From: an uncultured bacterium
GTDB lineage: Bacteria > Planctomycetota > UBA1135 > GCA-002686595
Assembly (NCBI GenBank): GCA_938075305.1
Contig: CALJGV010000011.1
Span: 38,685 to 102,684, forward strand
Direction of reading: 5' to 3'
DNA: 64,000 nucleotides
How positions within the stretch are numbered: the stretch's first letter is position 1; each line of letters opens with the position of its first letter. This document shows, in pieces, positions 53,549 through 62,542 of this stretch. The notes under the pieces were generated by a model. The model saw nothing but the letters and a program-made list of their open reading frames with translations. It was not told where the DNA came from and made no database searches. Made by a program: the position numbers and the translations under genes.

Positions 53549-55027
53549 ATGTGCGGCTTCATCGGAATCTTCGGCCCGGACGGGGTCGACGTGGCGCCCG
53601 AGATCTACGAGGGGCTCCTGGCGGTCCAGCACCGCGGCCAGGACGCAGCGGGGATCACGACCTTCACGGACCGCTTCAACGTGAAGAAGGGGTTCGGGCT
53701 CGTGGTCGAGGTCTTCGACGAGTCGAACATGAGCCGACTCAAGGGACACCTGGGCGTGGGCCACGTCCGCTACCCAACGGTCGGCGCGAACCGCAACGAG
53801 GATGCCCAGCCGTTCCACCACACGTTCCCCATCGGAACGGCGATGGTCCACAACGGCAATGTGACGAACTACGTGGAGCTGTCGGACTCGCGCTTCACGT
53901 CGAAGATGACCCGGCTGAACTCCACCTGCGACCTGGAGGTCCTCCTCTACGTCTTCCAACAGGCGCTCGCCGAGCGATACAACGCGAGCGGCGGCAAGGT
54001 GACCGTCGACGACGTCTTCGACGCCGTCGGTCGGGTGTTCAAGGAGGTCAAGGGCGCCTACTCCGTGTGCGCGACGATCGCCGACGTGGGGATGGTGGCC
54101 TTCCGTGACCCGTTCGGGATCAAGCCCGCGGTCTTCGGCCAGCGGACCGACGAGCACGGCGACTGGTTCGCGTGCGCCTCGGAGAGCGTCGTGCTAGACG
54201 TGAACGGCTACGAGCGGACGATCGACATCGGGCCCGGCGAGGCAATCTTCGTGGACAGCAGTCGCGAGGTGCACCGGCGCCAGGTGGGCGACCAGCCCCA
54301 CCGTCCCTGCATCTTCGAGTACGTCTACTTCGCGCGCCCCGACTCGTTCATCGATGACATCAGCGTCTACAAGACGCGCCACCGCTTCGGGATCGCCCTC
54401 GCGCAGCAGTGGAAGGCCTCCGGAGCCCCGATGCCCGACGCGGTCATCCCCGTCCCCGATAGCTCGCGCGATGCGGCCCAAGCCTGCGCCGCCGAGCTTG
54501 GCGTCCCCTACCGCGAGGGCCTCGTGAAGAACCGGTACATCGGCCGGACCTTCATCATGCCCAACCAGAAGGCGCGGACCTCGTCGATCCGGCGCAAGCT
54601 GAACCCGATCCCGCTCGAGTTCGACGGGAAGGACGTGCTGCTCGTGGACGACTCCGTGGTTCGAGGGAATACCTCGCGCCGGATCGTGGACACGGCGCGC
54701 GGCGCGGGGGCTCGCAACGTCTACCTCGGCGTCACGAGCCCGCCGCTGGTGGCCCCCTGCCCCTACGGCGTCGACATGGCGAGCAAGCGCGAGTTCATCG
54801 CGACGGACCGGACGGTGGACGAGATCGCGGAGTCCTTGGGCGTGGACCGACTGATCTACCTGGACCGAGAGGCGATGAACGAGGCGGCGCGGGTCGGCAA
54901 CCGCAACATCTCCAAGTTCTGCAACGCGTGCTTCACGGGCGACTATCCGACGCCGGACGTGACCCTGGACCGGCTGCGCAAGATCGAAGCGGAGCGCGAG
55001 GAGCAACGGGACAACGTTCCGGTCTGA
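53549..55027 (+). CDS. purF: Amidophosphoribosyltransferase
   Basis: First committed step of purine synthesis, transferring glutamine nitrogen to PRPP. It is 492 aa from ATG 53549, with the catalytic Cys2 (MCGFIGIFG) directly exposed by removal of Met, so there is no long propeptide. The PRPP loop is LLVDDSVVRGNTSRRIV. KFCNACFTGDYP near the C terminus, with cysteines in HRPCIFEY and VAPCPYG, matches the 4Fe-4S-containing Bacillus-type enzyme. An intrinsic terminator follows. Confidence 0.97.
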   Translation: MCGFIGIFGPDGVDVAPEIYEGLLAVQHRGQDAAGITTFTDRFNVKKGFGLVVEVFDESNMSRLKGHLGVGHVRYPTVGANRNEDAQPFHHTFPIGTAMVHNGNVTNYVELSDSRFTSKMTRLNSTCDLEVLLYVFQQALAERYNASGGKVTVDDVFDAVGRVFKEVKGAYSVCATIADVGMVAFRDPFGIKPAVFGQRTDEHGDWFACASESVVLDVNGYERTIDIGPGEAIFVDSSREVHRRQVGDQPHRPCIFEYVYFARPDSFIDDISVYKTRHRFGIALAQQWKASGAPMPDAVIPVPDSSRDAAQACAAELGVPYREGLVKNRYIGRTFIMPNQKARTSSIRRKLNPIPLEFDGKDVLLVDDSVVRGNTSRRIVDTARGAGARNVYLGVTSPPLVAPCPYGVDMASKREFIATDRTVDEIAESLGVDRLIYLDREAMNEAARVGNRNISKFCNACFTGDYPTPDVTLDRLRKIEAEREEQRDNVPV

Positions 55028-55060
55028 GCGTCCGACGCCCCTCAGCCCGCCTGGGCCCAT

Positions 55061-55100
55061 CGACCGGCGAGTCCCCAGCGGGCCTCGCCGGTCGTCTTTT
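55061..55100 (+). terminator. Intrinsic terminator of purF
   Basis: A perfect 11-bp stem (55061-55071 with 55084-55094), 12-nt loop and TCTTTT tract at 55095-55100, beginning 33 bp after the purF stop. This is the clearest intrinsic terminator in the window. Confidence 0.85.
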
Positions 55101-55235
55101 GAGACCCTGGGCCCCGCGCGCTGGGGCAAAACGAGGCACGTGGCAGGTATCGACGATTCGCTCCGTGGCGCCCCGGCGGTGCGGTCGATGAACGCGCCCA
55201 AGGCCGCAGTCCGACGGAACCCACCGATCCCAGCC

Positions 55236-55691
55236 ATGCAGAAGGTCCTCATCGCAGAGAAAGATCCCGAGACGCGGGAGCACTACGCCTCCCTCGTCAA
55301 GGCGCTGGGGCACCGTCCGCTGGTCTGTGAAGACGCGATTGCGGTCCTTGACTGCGCGAGCTCGCACCCCGAGATCGACGCCATCGTCATGGACCTCGAC
55401 CTCCCCGGAGCGTGGGGCGAGCAGCTCCTCGAGGTCCTCAGCGGCCTCGATCACCTGGCTCAGGCGCCCATCATCGTGGTCTCGGCCCCCCGCTCGCGCA
55501 CCGAGCTGATGCGCCTGCTGGTCATGGGGATGCACCAGTGGTTCGAGAAGCCGCCGGAGTCCGAGGAGCTGATGGGGGCGATCCGCACCTGCCTGGAGCG
55601 TAGCGCGGCCCTGGACATCTTCGACGTGGACGGGCCCATGCCCGCCGCGAACCAGGGGGCCGAGGGCGGCTCCTGGTTGATGCACGCGTGA
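55236..55691 (+). CDS. Single-domain response regulator
   Basis: A 151-aa protein with one receiver domain: EKD acidic pair at about 8-10, phosphoacceptor Asp53 in IVMDLDLPG, and Lys105 in FEKPPE. A roughly 30-residue C-terminal tail has no DNA-binding domain, so it acts as a phosphorelay intermediate or protein partner (CheY/Spo0F-like). I chose ATG 55236, where the receiver fold starts; ATG 55188 and GTG 55140 would add a non-conserved extension. No kinase is adjacent. Confidence 0.85.
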   Translation: MQKVLIAEKDPETREHYASLVKALGHRPLVCEDAIAVLDCASSHPEIDAIVMDLDLPGAWGEQLLEVLSGLDHLAQAPIIVVSAPRSRTELMRLLVMGMHQWFEKPPESEELMGAIRTCLERSAALDIFDVDGPMPAANQGAEGGSWLMHA

Positions 55692-55797
55692 TCCCGAGCG
55701 GCGCGGCTGCCGCGATGGAGAACCGACGTGCGCCTGCGGACGTTGGCGGGCGCGCACTAGACTCCATGGGCGTCGAACCGCGAGCTCAACTCTCCCC

Positions 55798-56961
55798 ATG
55801 CGCGTCCTGATCACGTCCCCCGTCTTCCCGCCGGACCTCGGCGGGCCGGCGGTCTACGTGCCCAGCATCGGCCGCTTCCTCATGGACCGGGGGCATGAGG
55901 TCCGGGTGATCGCGTTCTGCAGCGAGGAGCAGCCGTCCGGCCACCCGTTCCCGGTCCAGGCCATCCCGCGCGGTCCCCTGCCGATCCGCTACCTGCGCGC
56001 GTTCTTCGCGGTGCTGAAGGCGGCGGCGTGGGCAGACGTGGTGTACGTCCAGGAGCATCTCGCCCTGCTGCATGTGCTGGCCGCGCGCCTCCGGCGGCGC
56101 CCGGTCGTGATCCGGATCATGGTGGATGGCGCCTGGGAGATCGCCCACCGCAAGGGCTGGGCGCGCGGCGACGACATCGTCAAGTTCCAGGGCCGCTCCT
56201 ACGGCTGGAGGGTCGGGCTGACTCGAGCCCTGCAACGGCGCTGGTGGGGGTGGACCACGCGGATCATCTGCTGCTCGGAGTTCCTGCGGGGCATCCTCGT
56301 CAACGAGCACGGGGTGCCCGCGGACAAGGCCGTGACGGTCCTCAACGCCTATCACGGCCCGCGGGCCAGCGACGTCCCCGAGACGCGGGAGGCGGCGCGG
56401 GCGGCCCTGGACCTGGAGCCCGGTCACCGGTACGCGCTGACCATCTGCCGGCTCATGGGCTGGAAGCGCGTGGACGGCATCATCCGGGCGCTGACCCAGC
56501 TGGACGACGACGTCGTGCTGCTCGTCGCCGGGGACGGCGACATGCAGGAGCCCTGGGAACAGCTCGCCCGGGACCTCGGGGTGGAGTCCCGGGTGCGCTT
56601 CCTCGGGAACGTGCCCCACGGGCGGATCCCATTGCTGATCCGGGCCGCTGACGTGTTCGTGCTCAACAGCGAATACGAGGGGCTCTCGCACACGCTGCTG
56701 GAGGTCCAGGCCATCGGCACGCCCATGATCGCGAGCGGCGTCTGCGGGAACCCCGAGGTGGTGGAGGACGGCGTCAACGGGTTGCTCGTGGATCCCTCGG
56801 ACCCCGAGGGCCTGGCGGCGGCGATGGGTCGCATCCTCGGTGAGCCGGCGCTGGGGGCGACTTTCGTGGAGGCCGCGCACGGTCGGGAGGCGAGGTTCGA
56901 CCGGGAGCGGACCTTCTCCCGCGTCGAGGAGTTGCTCCTGGGCGCGTCCAGGCAGGCCTGA
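55798..56961 (+). CDS. Family 4-type glycosyltransferase
   Basis: A 387-aa GT-B enzyme. The N terminus MRVLITSPVFPPDLGGPA is typical of GT4, with a Gly-rich acceptor loop. The donor-binding domain contains the C-terminal NSEYEGLSHTLLEVQAIG segment, whose ExxxxxxxE pair fits the GT4 EX7E motif. It probably builds a surface polysaccharide, lipid glycan or glycoprotein; neither donor nor acceptor can be read. The next gene, after 212 bp, is a B12-binding radical SAM enzyme, perhaps related. Confidence 0.9.
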   Translation: MRVLITSPVFPPDLGGPAVYVPSIGRFLMDRGHEVRVIAFCSEEQPSGHPFPVQAIPRGPLPIRYLRAFFAVLKAAAWADVVYVQEHLALLHVLAARLRRRPVVIRIMVDGAWEIAHRKGWARGDDIVKFQGRSYGWRVGLTRALQRRWWGWTTRIICCSEFLRGILVNEHGVPADKAVTVLNAYHGPRASDVPETREAARAALDLEPGHRYALTICRLMGWKRVDGIIRALTQLDDDVVLLVAGDGDMQEPWEQLARDLGVESRVRFLGNVPHGRIPLLIRAADVFVLNSEYEGLSHTLLEVQAIGTPMIASGVCGNPEVVEDGVNGLLVDPSDPEGLAAAMGRILGEPALGATFVEAAHGREARFDRERTFSRVEELLLGASRQA

Positions 56962-57173
56962 ACGGCCGAGGGCGGCCAGGGCGTCTCATTCGTGGAGCGC
57001 GACCCCGTTCGGGGGACGATCGTCGGGTTCCTGGTTTTCTGTACCGCAGGCCCCGGGTGCTCACAGGCCGATAACATTAGGGCGTCGCTCCCGACACGCT
57101 CTGCCGTAGCAGGGCGCTCTCCTGGGGACGACGGAGACCCAAGCGGCCACTGGCCGCCCCACGCCTCGCTTCC

Positions 57174-58790
57174 ATGACGCTCACCGATATCGCCCCCGGA
57201 ACGGCCACGGCGATCACCTCCAACAGCCCGGTCAAGTCGATGAAGGTGCTCTTCATCAATGACTACCTCCCGCAGGAGATGCTGGGGCTCATGTGGCTCA
57301 GCCGCTCGATCAAGGACGCCGGCCACCAGGCCCAGGCGCTCTTCCTGCCGGACACGGACTGGGTCCAGAAGGCGAAGGACTACGCGCCTGATGTGGTGTG
57401 CTTCTCGGTGACCACGGGGATGCACCTGTACTTCCTCGACCTCGCCAAGCGCATCCGGACGGAGATGCCGGAGGTGTTCATCCTCTTCGGCGGCCCGCAC
57501 CCCACCTTCAGCCCCGAGGTCATCGAGCTCAACGAGCACGTGGACGCGATCTGTCGCGGCGAGGGAGAGCTCGCGACGGTCGAGCTCCTCGACAAGCTCG
57601 CCGCTGGCGAGGACTTCCAGTTCGTCCAGAACATGTGGTTCCGCGACCGCGAGACGGGCGAGATCCAGAAGAACTCCCAGCGCCCGCCGGTGCAGGACCT
57701 CGACTCGCTCGGCTTCCCCGACCGCTCGATCATCTACGACGCCGGGTCGATCTACCGGGAAAGCGACCGCAAGGTCTTCGTGACCCAGCGTGGCTGCCCG
57801 ATGAACTGCTCCTTCTGCTTCCACCACGCGCTGAAGAAGAAGGTCGTGGGGACCACGAACGCCAAGTACGTGCGCAAGCGGACCGTGGACCACGTCATCG
57901 CCGAGATCAAGGACGTCCGCGACAAGTACAACCTGAAGTTCGTCCACTTCCTCGACGACATCTTCAACCTCTCCGGCAAGTGGCTGGACGAGTTCTGCGA
58001 GAAGTACCCCAAGGAGGTGGGCCTCCCGTTCGACGTCATCCTGATGGCGAACATGACGAGGGAGCACCACATCGAGAAGCTCAAGAAGGCCGGCTGCGTC
58101 TACGCACGGATCGCCTTCGAGTCGGCGAACGACTACATCCGCAACGCAGTCTTCCGCAAGAACACCACCCTGCAGCAGCTCGAGGACTCCGCGCGCTGGA
58201 TCAAGGAGCACGGCATCCGTCTCGGCTCCCTTAACATGCTCGGTGGCCCCGGCGCCTCGCTCGACGACGAGCTCGAAACGGTGGAGCTCAACATCCGCTG
58301 CAAGGTGGACCACCCCCTGGTCTCGATCATGCAGCCGTACCCCATGTTCGACATCGAGGAGATGACCGAGGACATGGGCTACGCGGTGGCGGCCTACGAC
58401 GACTTCCCCGTGAAGTTCAACCGCACCTCGTCCATCGAGTTCGAGAACAAGCGGCAGATCGAGAACCTGCACAAGCTCTTCCCGATCGTCATCCGCAGCC
58501 CGTGGATGATGCGCTTCATCAAGCCGATGATCCGCCAGATCTGGCTGAGCCGGTTGTACCTGATCATGTACATGCTCCACTCCGAGTGGATGGTGTCGGA
58601 GCAGGCGAAGCTCTACGCGAACGCCCAGGGCCTGAGCGGCCCCCGCTACTGGACGAGCGTGGACTTCGTGCGCCGCGTCTCCGTCAAGGGCTTCATCCGG
58701 ACCTGGGAGAACCTGTTCGGCAAGGTGGCGCAGCGCGTGGCGCTGAAGCTGCAGATGGGCGACGAGCGGGTCGTCGCGCACATGGACTGA
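57174..58790 (+). CDS. B12-binding radical SAM protein
   Basis: A 538-aa BchE-class enzyme. The N-terminal part (about 23-150) is a cobalamin-binding-like Rossmann domain, starting MKVLFINDYLPQEMLGLMWL. The radical SAM cluster is Cys208-x3-Cys212-x2-Cys215 in RGCPMNCSFC, followed by HFLDDIFNLSG and the TIM-barrel strands. The C terminus (about 430-538) has a hydrophobic helix LYLIMYML that might bind a membrane. A methyltransferase or C-C bond chemistry on a lipid or glycan precursor is possible, but no substrate is shown. Met23 is an alternative start. Confidence 0.88.
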   Translation: MTLTDIAPGTATAITSNSPVKSMKVLFINDYLPQEMLGLMWLSRSIKDAGHQAQALFLPDTDWVQKAKDYAPDVVCFSVTTGMHLYFLDLAKRIRTEMPEVFILFGGPHPTFSPEVIELNEHVDAICRGEGELATVELLDKLAAGEDFQFVQNMWFRDRETGEIQKNSQRPPVQDLDSLGFPDRSIIYDAGSIYRESDRKVFVTQRGCPMNCSFCFHHALKKKVVGTTNAKYVRKRTVDHVIAEIKDVRDKYNLKFVHFLDDIFNLSGKWLDEFCEKYPKEVGLPFDVILMANMTREHHIEKLKKAGCVYARIAFESANDYIRNAVFRKNTTLQQLEDSARWIKEHGIRLGSLNMLGGPGASLDDELETVELNIRCKVDHPLVSIMQPYPMFDIEEMTEDMGYAVAAYDDFPVKFNRTSSIEFENKRQIENLHKLFPIVIRSPWMMRFIKPMIRQIWLSRLYLIMYMLHSEWMVSEQAKLYANAQGLSGPRYWTSVDFVRRVSVKGFIRTWENLFGKVAQRVALKLQMGDERVVAHMD

Positions 58791-58848
58791 GCGGGCTGGC
58801 CCCGAACGCCCCTTCGACGGAAGGCGGGCGAGCGAGTAGGCTCGCCCC

Positions 58849-60177
58849 ATGCTCATCACGTCCCTCCTCGTGGCGGCGCTCCAGCAGGAGCCGCCGGCTC
58901 AGCCGCAGCCCGCAGAGGCGACCCCGGCGTCCCAGGCCGACGCCCCCCTGTTGCGCCGCGTCGACCTCGAGGACTGGCGCGCGCACCTGCTGCCCGGTGC
59001 GGCTGACCTGCGCTTCGCTCAGATCGCCTGGGAGCCCACCTTCATGGACGGGGTGCGCCGGGCGAGCGAGGAGGAGCGACCGCTCCTGCTCTGGCTGATG
59101 AACGGGCACCCGCTCGGGTGCACATGAGGCAACGGCCTGGCGGACCGGAGGTCTGTCTTCACCGAGGAGGTCGTCGAGCGGGCGGCCCGCTTCACCTGCG
59201 CGGCAGACGAGGTCTGGCGCCTCCAGCGGGGTTCGGATGACGACTGTGTCCTGTTCCAGCGCTGGAGCAACGGCGGCAAGCGCATCACCGACGGCGGGAC
59301 ACGGCAGGGCTTCTGGGTCTTCGCCCCGGGGGGCAAGGTGCTCGGGCGCATCAACTCCCGCTCGCCGGAGCGGGTGGGCGCCATGCTCGACGCGGCCCTG
59401 GAGCGCTGGGGTGACCTGACGGAGGACGAGCGGCGGCTGGACCCCGAGGCCGATCGCGCCCCCGCTCACCGCTGGGAGGACGGCTTCCCGGAGGGCGGCC
59501 TCGTGCTCTCCAGGATCTCCCGCGACCTCTCCCCCGAGGGGCTGAGCGCGAGCCCCTCGAACCGCTGGAACCGGGACACCCTGTGGTGCTCGAAGGGGGA
59601 GGTGAAGGCCATGTTGCCCGACCTGTCGGAGGTCATCTTCGGATCGGCAGGACCGGAGGGGATCGACCTTCAGCCGCTGGCGGACCGGTTGGCGCAGTTC
59701 GCCCTGGTGGACGACGCTCGCGGGCAGACCCTCCCCTACGCCCCGGCGGAGATCGAGCGCGCGCGACTGGTCGGTCGAGTGGTGGAGGTCGACGGCCCGA
59801 AGGTGACGGTCGAGCTCTCCGGGAGCACGAAGGCGAGTTCGGCGGACACCTGGCTCCTGGGGGACAACAACTGGACCCCCAAGCGGAGGATCCCCCACGG
59901 CGTGGAGTGTGAGCTCCTCGGCACGGCCACCTTGGACCTCGAGGACCGCTCGTTCGAGGCGTTCGAGCTCGTGGCCGTCGGGACCCGGTGGGGCCGGACG
60001 ACCTTCAATGGCAGGGGCAAGGACCTCGGCCCGAGCCCGATCGGCTTCCACCTCACCCTGACCGCCGACCGCGTGGCGCCCACCTTCGCGTCGCTCTACG
60101 GCGTGGACTGGATCCCCCGTCCCGAGGTCCCCACCTGGCGAGATTCACCCGCCGAGTCGGGATTGGAGCGGCGCTGA
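58849..60177 (+). CDS. Thioredoxin-like secreted selenoprotein with Cys-Thr-Sec motif (UGA at 59125-59127)
   Basis: A 442-aa protein if the in-frame UGA at codon 93 is read as selenocysteine; both segments are in the same frame and the second has no plausible independent start. The N terminus is a short possible signal peptide (about 1-12) plus a Pro/Gln-rich linker. Residues about 60-180 look thioredoxin-like: RPLLLWLMNGHPLGCTU, where Cys91-Thr92-Sec93 would be the redox centre, followed by the GNGLADRRSVF helix. The C-terminal 250 residues have GRVVEVDGPKVTVELSG-type beta strands and no known motif. A SECIS-like hairpin sits right after the UGA. It is 58 bp after the radical SAM gene. I do not recognise the family; the UGA could be a sequencing error only if a second independent example, 5018-7576, is ignored. 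Confidence 0.85.
59125..59157 (+). promoter_or_regulatory. SECIS-like hairpin after in-frame UGA
   Basis: The UGA is 59125-59127. An 8-bp stem pairs 59139-59146 with 59150-59157 (two G-U pairs), closing the triloop GGA at 59147-59149. Nineteen nucleotides separate the UGA from the loop, against 20 in the dsbD element, and both loops begin with GG. Confidence 0.75.
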
Positions 60178-60216
60178 TAGGTTTGGACGCGGCGCAGGTC
60201 GCCTATTCTCCGTCCC

Positions 60217-61347
60217 ATGGTTCGCTTCATCACCCTCGTCCTCGCGCTGGTCGCCGTCGCCATCGCCAGCTTTGCGCTCTGGATGAGGGCGGGGAGCGAC
60301 GCCGCCGATCTGTCCGAGGCCGAGATCGAGGCCGCCCGGTCGAGCGGCTCCGGCGCACGCGCCATCGAGCTGGAGGCCGCCGAGGACGCCCGGCCCCTCG
60401 CCACGCTGACCGGCCTGCGTGAGATGGTGGACCGGGCAGCGCTTGCGTCAGAGATCGCGCGGATCGAGGCCCGCCTCGCAGAAGCGGAGGGCGAGGAGCG
60501 GGGGCTGCTCACGGTCCTGCTTGCCGAGGGGAACCGGATGAAGGGTGACCTCGAACGGGCCTTCGGGCTCGCCGAGGCCGGCGTCGAACTCCTCCCGGGG
60601 AACAGCCAGGCGCACTTCATCCTCGCGGAGACCATCATGGCGCGGGTCGTCCGGGAGGCCGAGACCGGCGGCGTGTCCGCCATGGTGAGCGCCCTTGATG
60701 ACGTGAAGCGCTACCAGTCCGAGCTCGCGGCTGCCGTGGCCCTGGATCCGGCCAACGTGGACGCTCGGGTCCGCCAGATCATCGTCTACGCCTTCGGCCC
60801 CTGGCCGATCGGGAGCAAGAAGAAGGCCCGCGGCCTGATCGAGGAGCTCGGTGAGTTCGACGCCTTCCGCCGCGACTTCTGGGAGGTGCAGCTGCTCGTC
60901 GGGGACGACGACCGGATCGACGAGGCGCTCGCGGGGTTCCGCGGGCTGCAGGCGGCGCGGCCCGACGACCCCGATGTGATCTACAACATCGGCGAGCTCC
61001 TGGCGAAGAAGGACGAGTGGGCAGGCGCCGCCGCCGAGTTCGATCGGCTGGTGGAGGTCCCCCGGACGCAGCGCGCGTTTCAGGCCATGTACCAGGGGGC
61101 CAAGGCCCGTTCGAGCGGGGGCTTCGAGCTCGAACGCGCGCTCTCGGACCTCGAGGAGTACGAGTCTGCTCGACCCCTCGGGGACCTGATGCCGAACCTC
61201 GCGCGGGTGGCCTATCACCGGGGCAACGTGCTCTCGAAGCTCGGACGTGAGGGCGAGGCCCGGGCGGCGTACGAGCGCTCGCTGGAGCTCGACCCGGATC
61301 GTGAACGGGTGAAGCAAGCGCTGGAGGCGCTGGGCTCCGGTGAGTGA
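60217..61347 (+). CDS. Membrane-anchored TPR-repeat protein
   Basis: A 376-aa protein with an N-terminal hydrophobic segment (about 5-23) that could be a signal anchor, then helical repeats (about 75-370) with TPR character: FGLAEAGVELLPGNSQAHFI, PDDPDVIYNIGELLAKKDEW and LSKLGREGEARAAYERSLEL. It would be a scaffold in the periplasm. Its stop overlaps the kinase start by 8 bp (61340-61347). A possible -10-like TATTCT lies at about 60203. Confidence 0.8.
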   Translation: MVRFITLVLALVAVAIASFALWMRAGSDAADLSEAEIEAARSSGSGARAIELEAAEDARPLATLTGLREMVDRAALASEIARIEARLAEAEGEERGLLTVLLAEGNRMKGDLERAFGLAEAGVELLPGNSQAHFILAETIMARVVREAETGGVSAMVSALDDVKRYQSELAAAVALDPANVDARVRQIIVYAFGPWPIGSKKKARGLIEELGEFDAFRRDFWEVQLLVGDDDRIDEALAGFRGLQAARPDDPDVIYNIGELLAKKDEWAGAAAEFDRLVEVPRTQRAFQAMYQGAKARSSGGFELERALSDLEEYESARPLGDLMPNLARVAYHRGNVLSKLGREGEARAAYERSLELDPDRERVKQALEALGSGE

Positions 61348-62332
61348 GCCGTCGCGGTCGGGGGCGGTCGCGGTGGGGATCGACGGGGGCGGGACCAGCA
61401 CGCGGGTGCTGCTGGTGGACGGTGAGGGTCGGCGGCTCGGCGAGGGGCAGAGCGGGAGCGGCAACCTCCACGACGTGGGGGAGTCGCAGCTCCAGGTCCA
61501 TGTCGACGAGGCGTGGCGTGGCGCCTGGGCCGCTGCGGGGACCGAACCGCGCGTGGCCGAATCGGTCTTCTGCGCCATGGCCAGCGTCGGCACCCCGGGG
61601 AACCGGGAGACGGTGCGAGACCTCGTCGCGAGGGTCGGCGTGGGGGCGCCCGGAGCCGTGGAGGTGGACATCGACCTCGTGGGCGCGCTCGCGGGAGGGC
61701 TGGGCGGCGGCGACGGGATCGTGCTCATCGCGGGCACAGGGAGCTCCTGCTTCGGGCGCGACCGTTCGGGGCGCACGTTCCAATCCGGCGGCTGGGGGAG
61801 CCTCTTGGATGACGTGGGGAGCGCGACCTGGCTCGGGACTGGGGCCATGATCGCCGCGATCCGCGCCTTCGATGGCCGGGGCCCTGGGACCTCGCTCGAG
61901 GGCAGCGTCATGGAGACCCTCGGCCTCGGGCACATGAGAGAGCTGCTCCCGGTGATCGACAGTGGGCCCGGCGTGCGGGCGCGCCGGGCCGGGCTGGCGC
62001 ACCTGGTGACCGGGGCCGCCGAGGCGGGGGACGAGGTGGCCAGGCGACTCCTGGAGGAGGGCGCCGCCGCGCTCGCCGAGTGCGTGGAGGCGGTCCACGG
62101 GAGGCTCGACTTCCGGGGCGAGGCCGTCGAGGTGGCGCTCACGGGGGGGCTGGGTGAGCACGTCCCCGCCTACCGGGAGCTGGTGCACCGCGCCGTCGAG
62201 CGGCGGATCCCAGGGGCCCGGTGCGTCAGGGCGCGGGCGTCCAACCTGGTGGGCGCGGCGCTCGAGGCCCTCCAGCGCCTACCCGGGGGCCCCGGGGCCG
62301 CGGCCCCCGCCCGGCTCCTCGGGACCGAGTGA
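61340..62332 (+). CDS. BadF/BadG/BcrA/BcrD-type ATPase, N-acetylglucosamine kinase-like
   Basis: A 330-aa protein of the ASKHA fold. The phosphate 1 loop is GIDGGGTSTRVLLVD at the N terminus; phosphate 2 is LIAGTGSSCFG (about 129-139), followed by SGGWGSLLDDVGSA, typical of the amino-sugar kinase branch. Start GTG 61340. It may phosphorylate N-acetylglucosamine or a similar sugar released from cell walls or glycans. The call to the branch is moderate; a general BadF ATPase is safer. Confidence 0.85.
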   Translation: MSEPSRSGAVAVGIDGGGTSTRVLLVDGEGRRLGEGQSGSGNLHDVGESQLQVHVDEAWRGAWAAAGTEPRVAESVFCAMASVGTPGNRETVRDLVARVGVGAPGAVEVDIDLVGALAGGLGGGDGIVLIAGTGSSCFGRDRSGRTFQSGGWGSLLDDVGSATWLGTGAMIAAIRAFDGRGPGTSLEGSVMETLGLGHMRELLPVIDSGPGVRARRAGLAHLVTGAAEAGDEVARRLLEEGAAALAECVEAVHGRLDFRGEAVEVALTGGLGEHVPAYRELVHRAVERRIPGARCVRARASNLVGAALEALQRLPGGPGAAAPARLLGTE

Positions 62333-62372
62333 CCCGTCGCCAGACCGGCCGCCTGCGTCAGATGGGCTCCAG

Positions 62373-62388
62373 GGCCCCCGTGGGGGCC
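62373..62388 (+). terminator. Short GC hairpin after the kinase gene
   Basis: A 6-bp stem (62373-62378 with 62383-62388) and CGTG tetraloop, 40 bp after the kinase stop. No T run follows, so this is only a weak terminator candidate. Confidence 0.3.
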
Positions 62389-62493
62389 TATCCCGGCTAT
62401 CCTGTCGCGACTGCGTCCACCTCTGTTCCGGTCCCGTGACACCCCTCTCCTTGGAGCGGGCCCAGGCGACCCACAGGCCCGGCGACGCGGGGA

Positions 62494-62509
62494 TGGCACA
62501 GCCCTTGCG
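62494..62509 (+). promoter_or_regulatory. Sigma-54 (RpoN) promoter of the phosphatase-cytochrome gene
   Basis: TGGCACA-GCCC-TTGCG with GG (62495-62496) and GC (62507-62508) exactly 10 bp apart. The predicted start, about 62520, leaves a 23-nt leader. No GGAA-N5-TTCC dyad is seen upstream, so the activator probably differs from that of fliK and flgF. Confidence 0.72.
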
Positions 62510-62542
62510 ATCGGCGGGGGAGAACCCGTCCCCGAACCTCCC

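Noticed and set aside
59338..60177. The segment from ATG 59338 as an independent 279-aa gene.
   Set aside because: The same frame is open back to the UGA with sequence continuing the upstream domain; ATG 59338 lies inside that region and lacks a ribosome-binding site.
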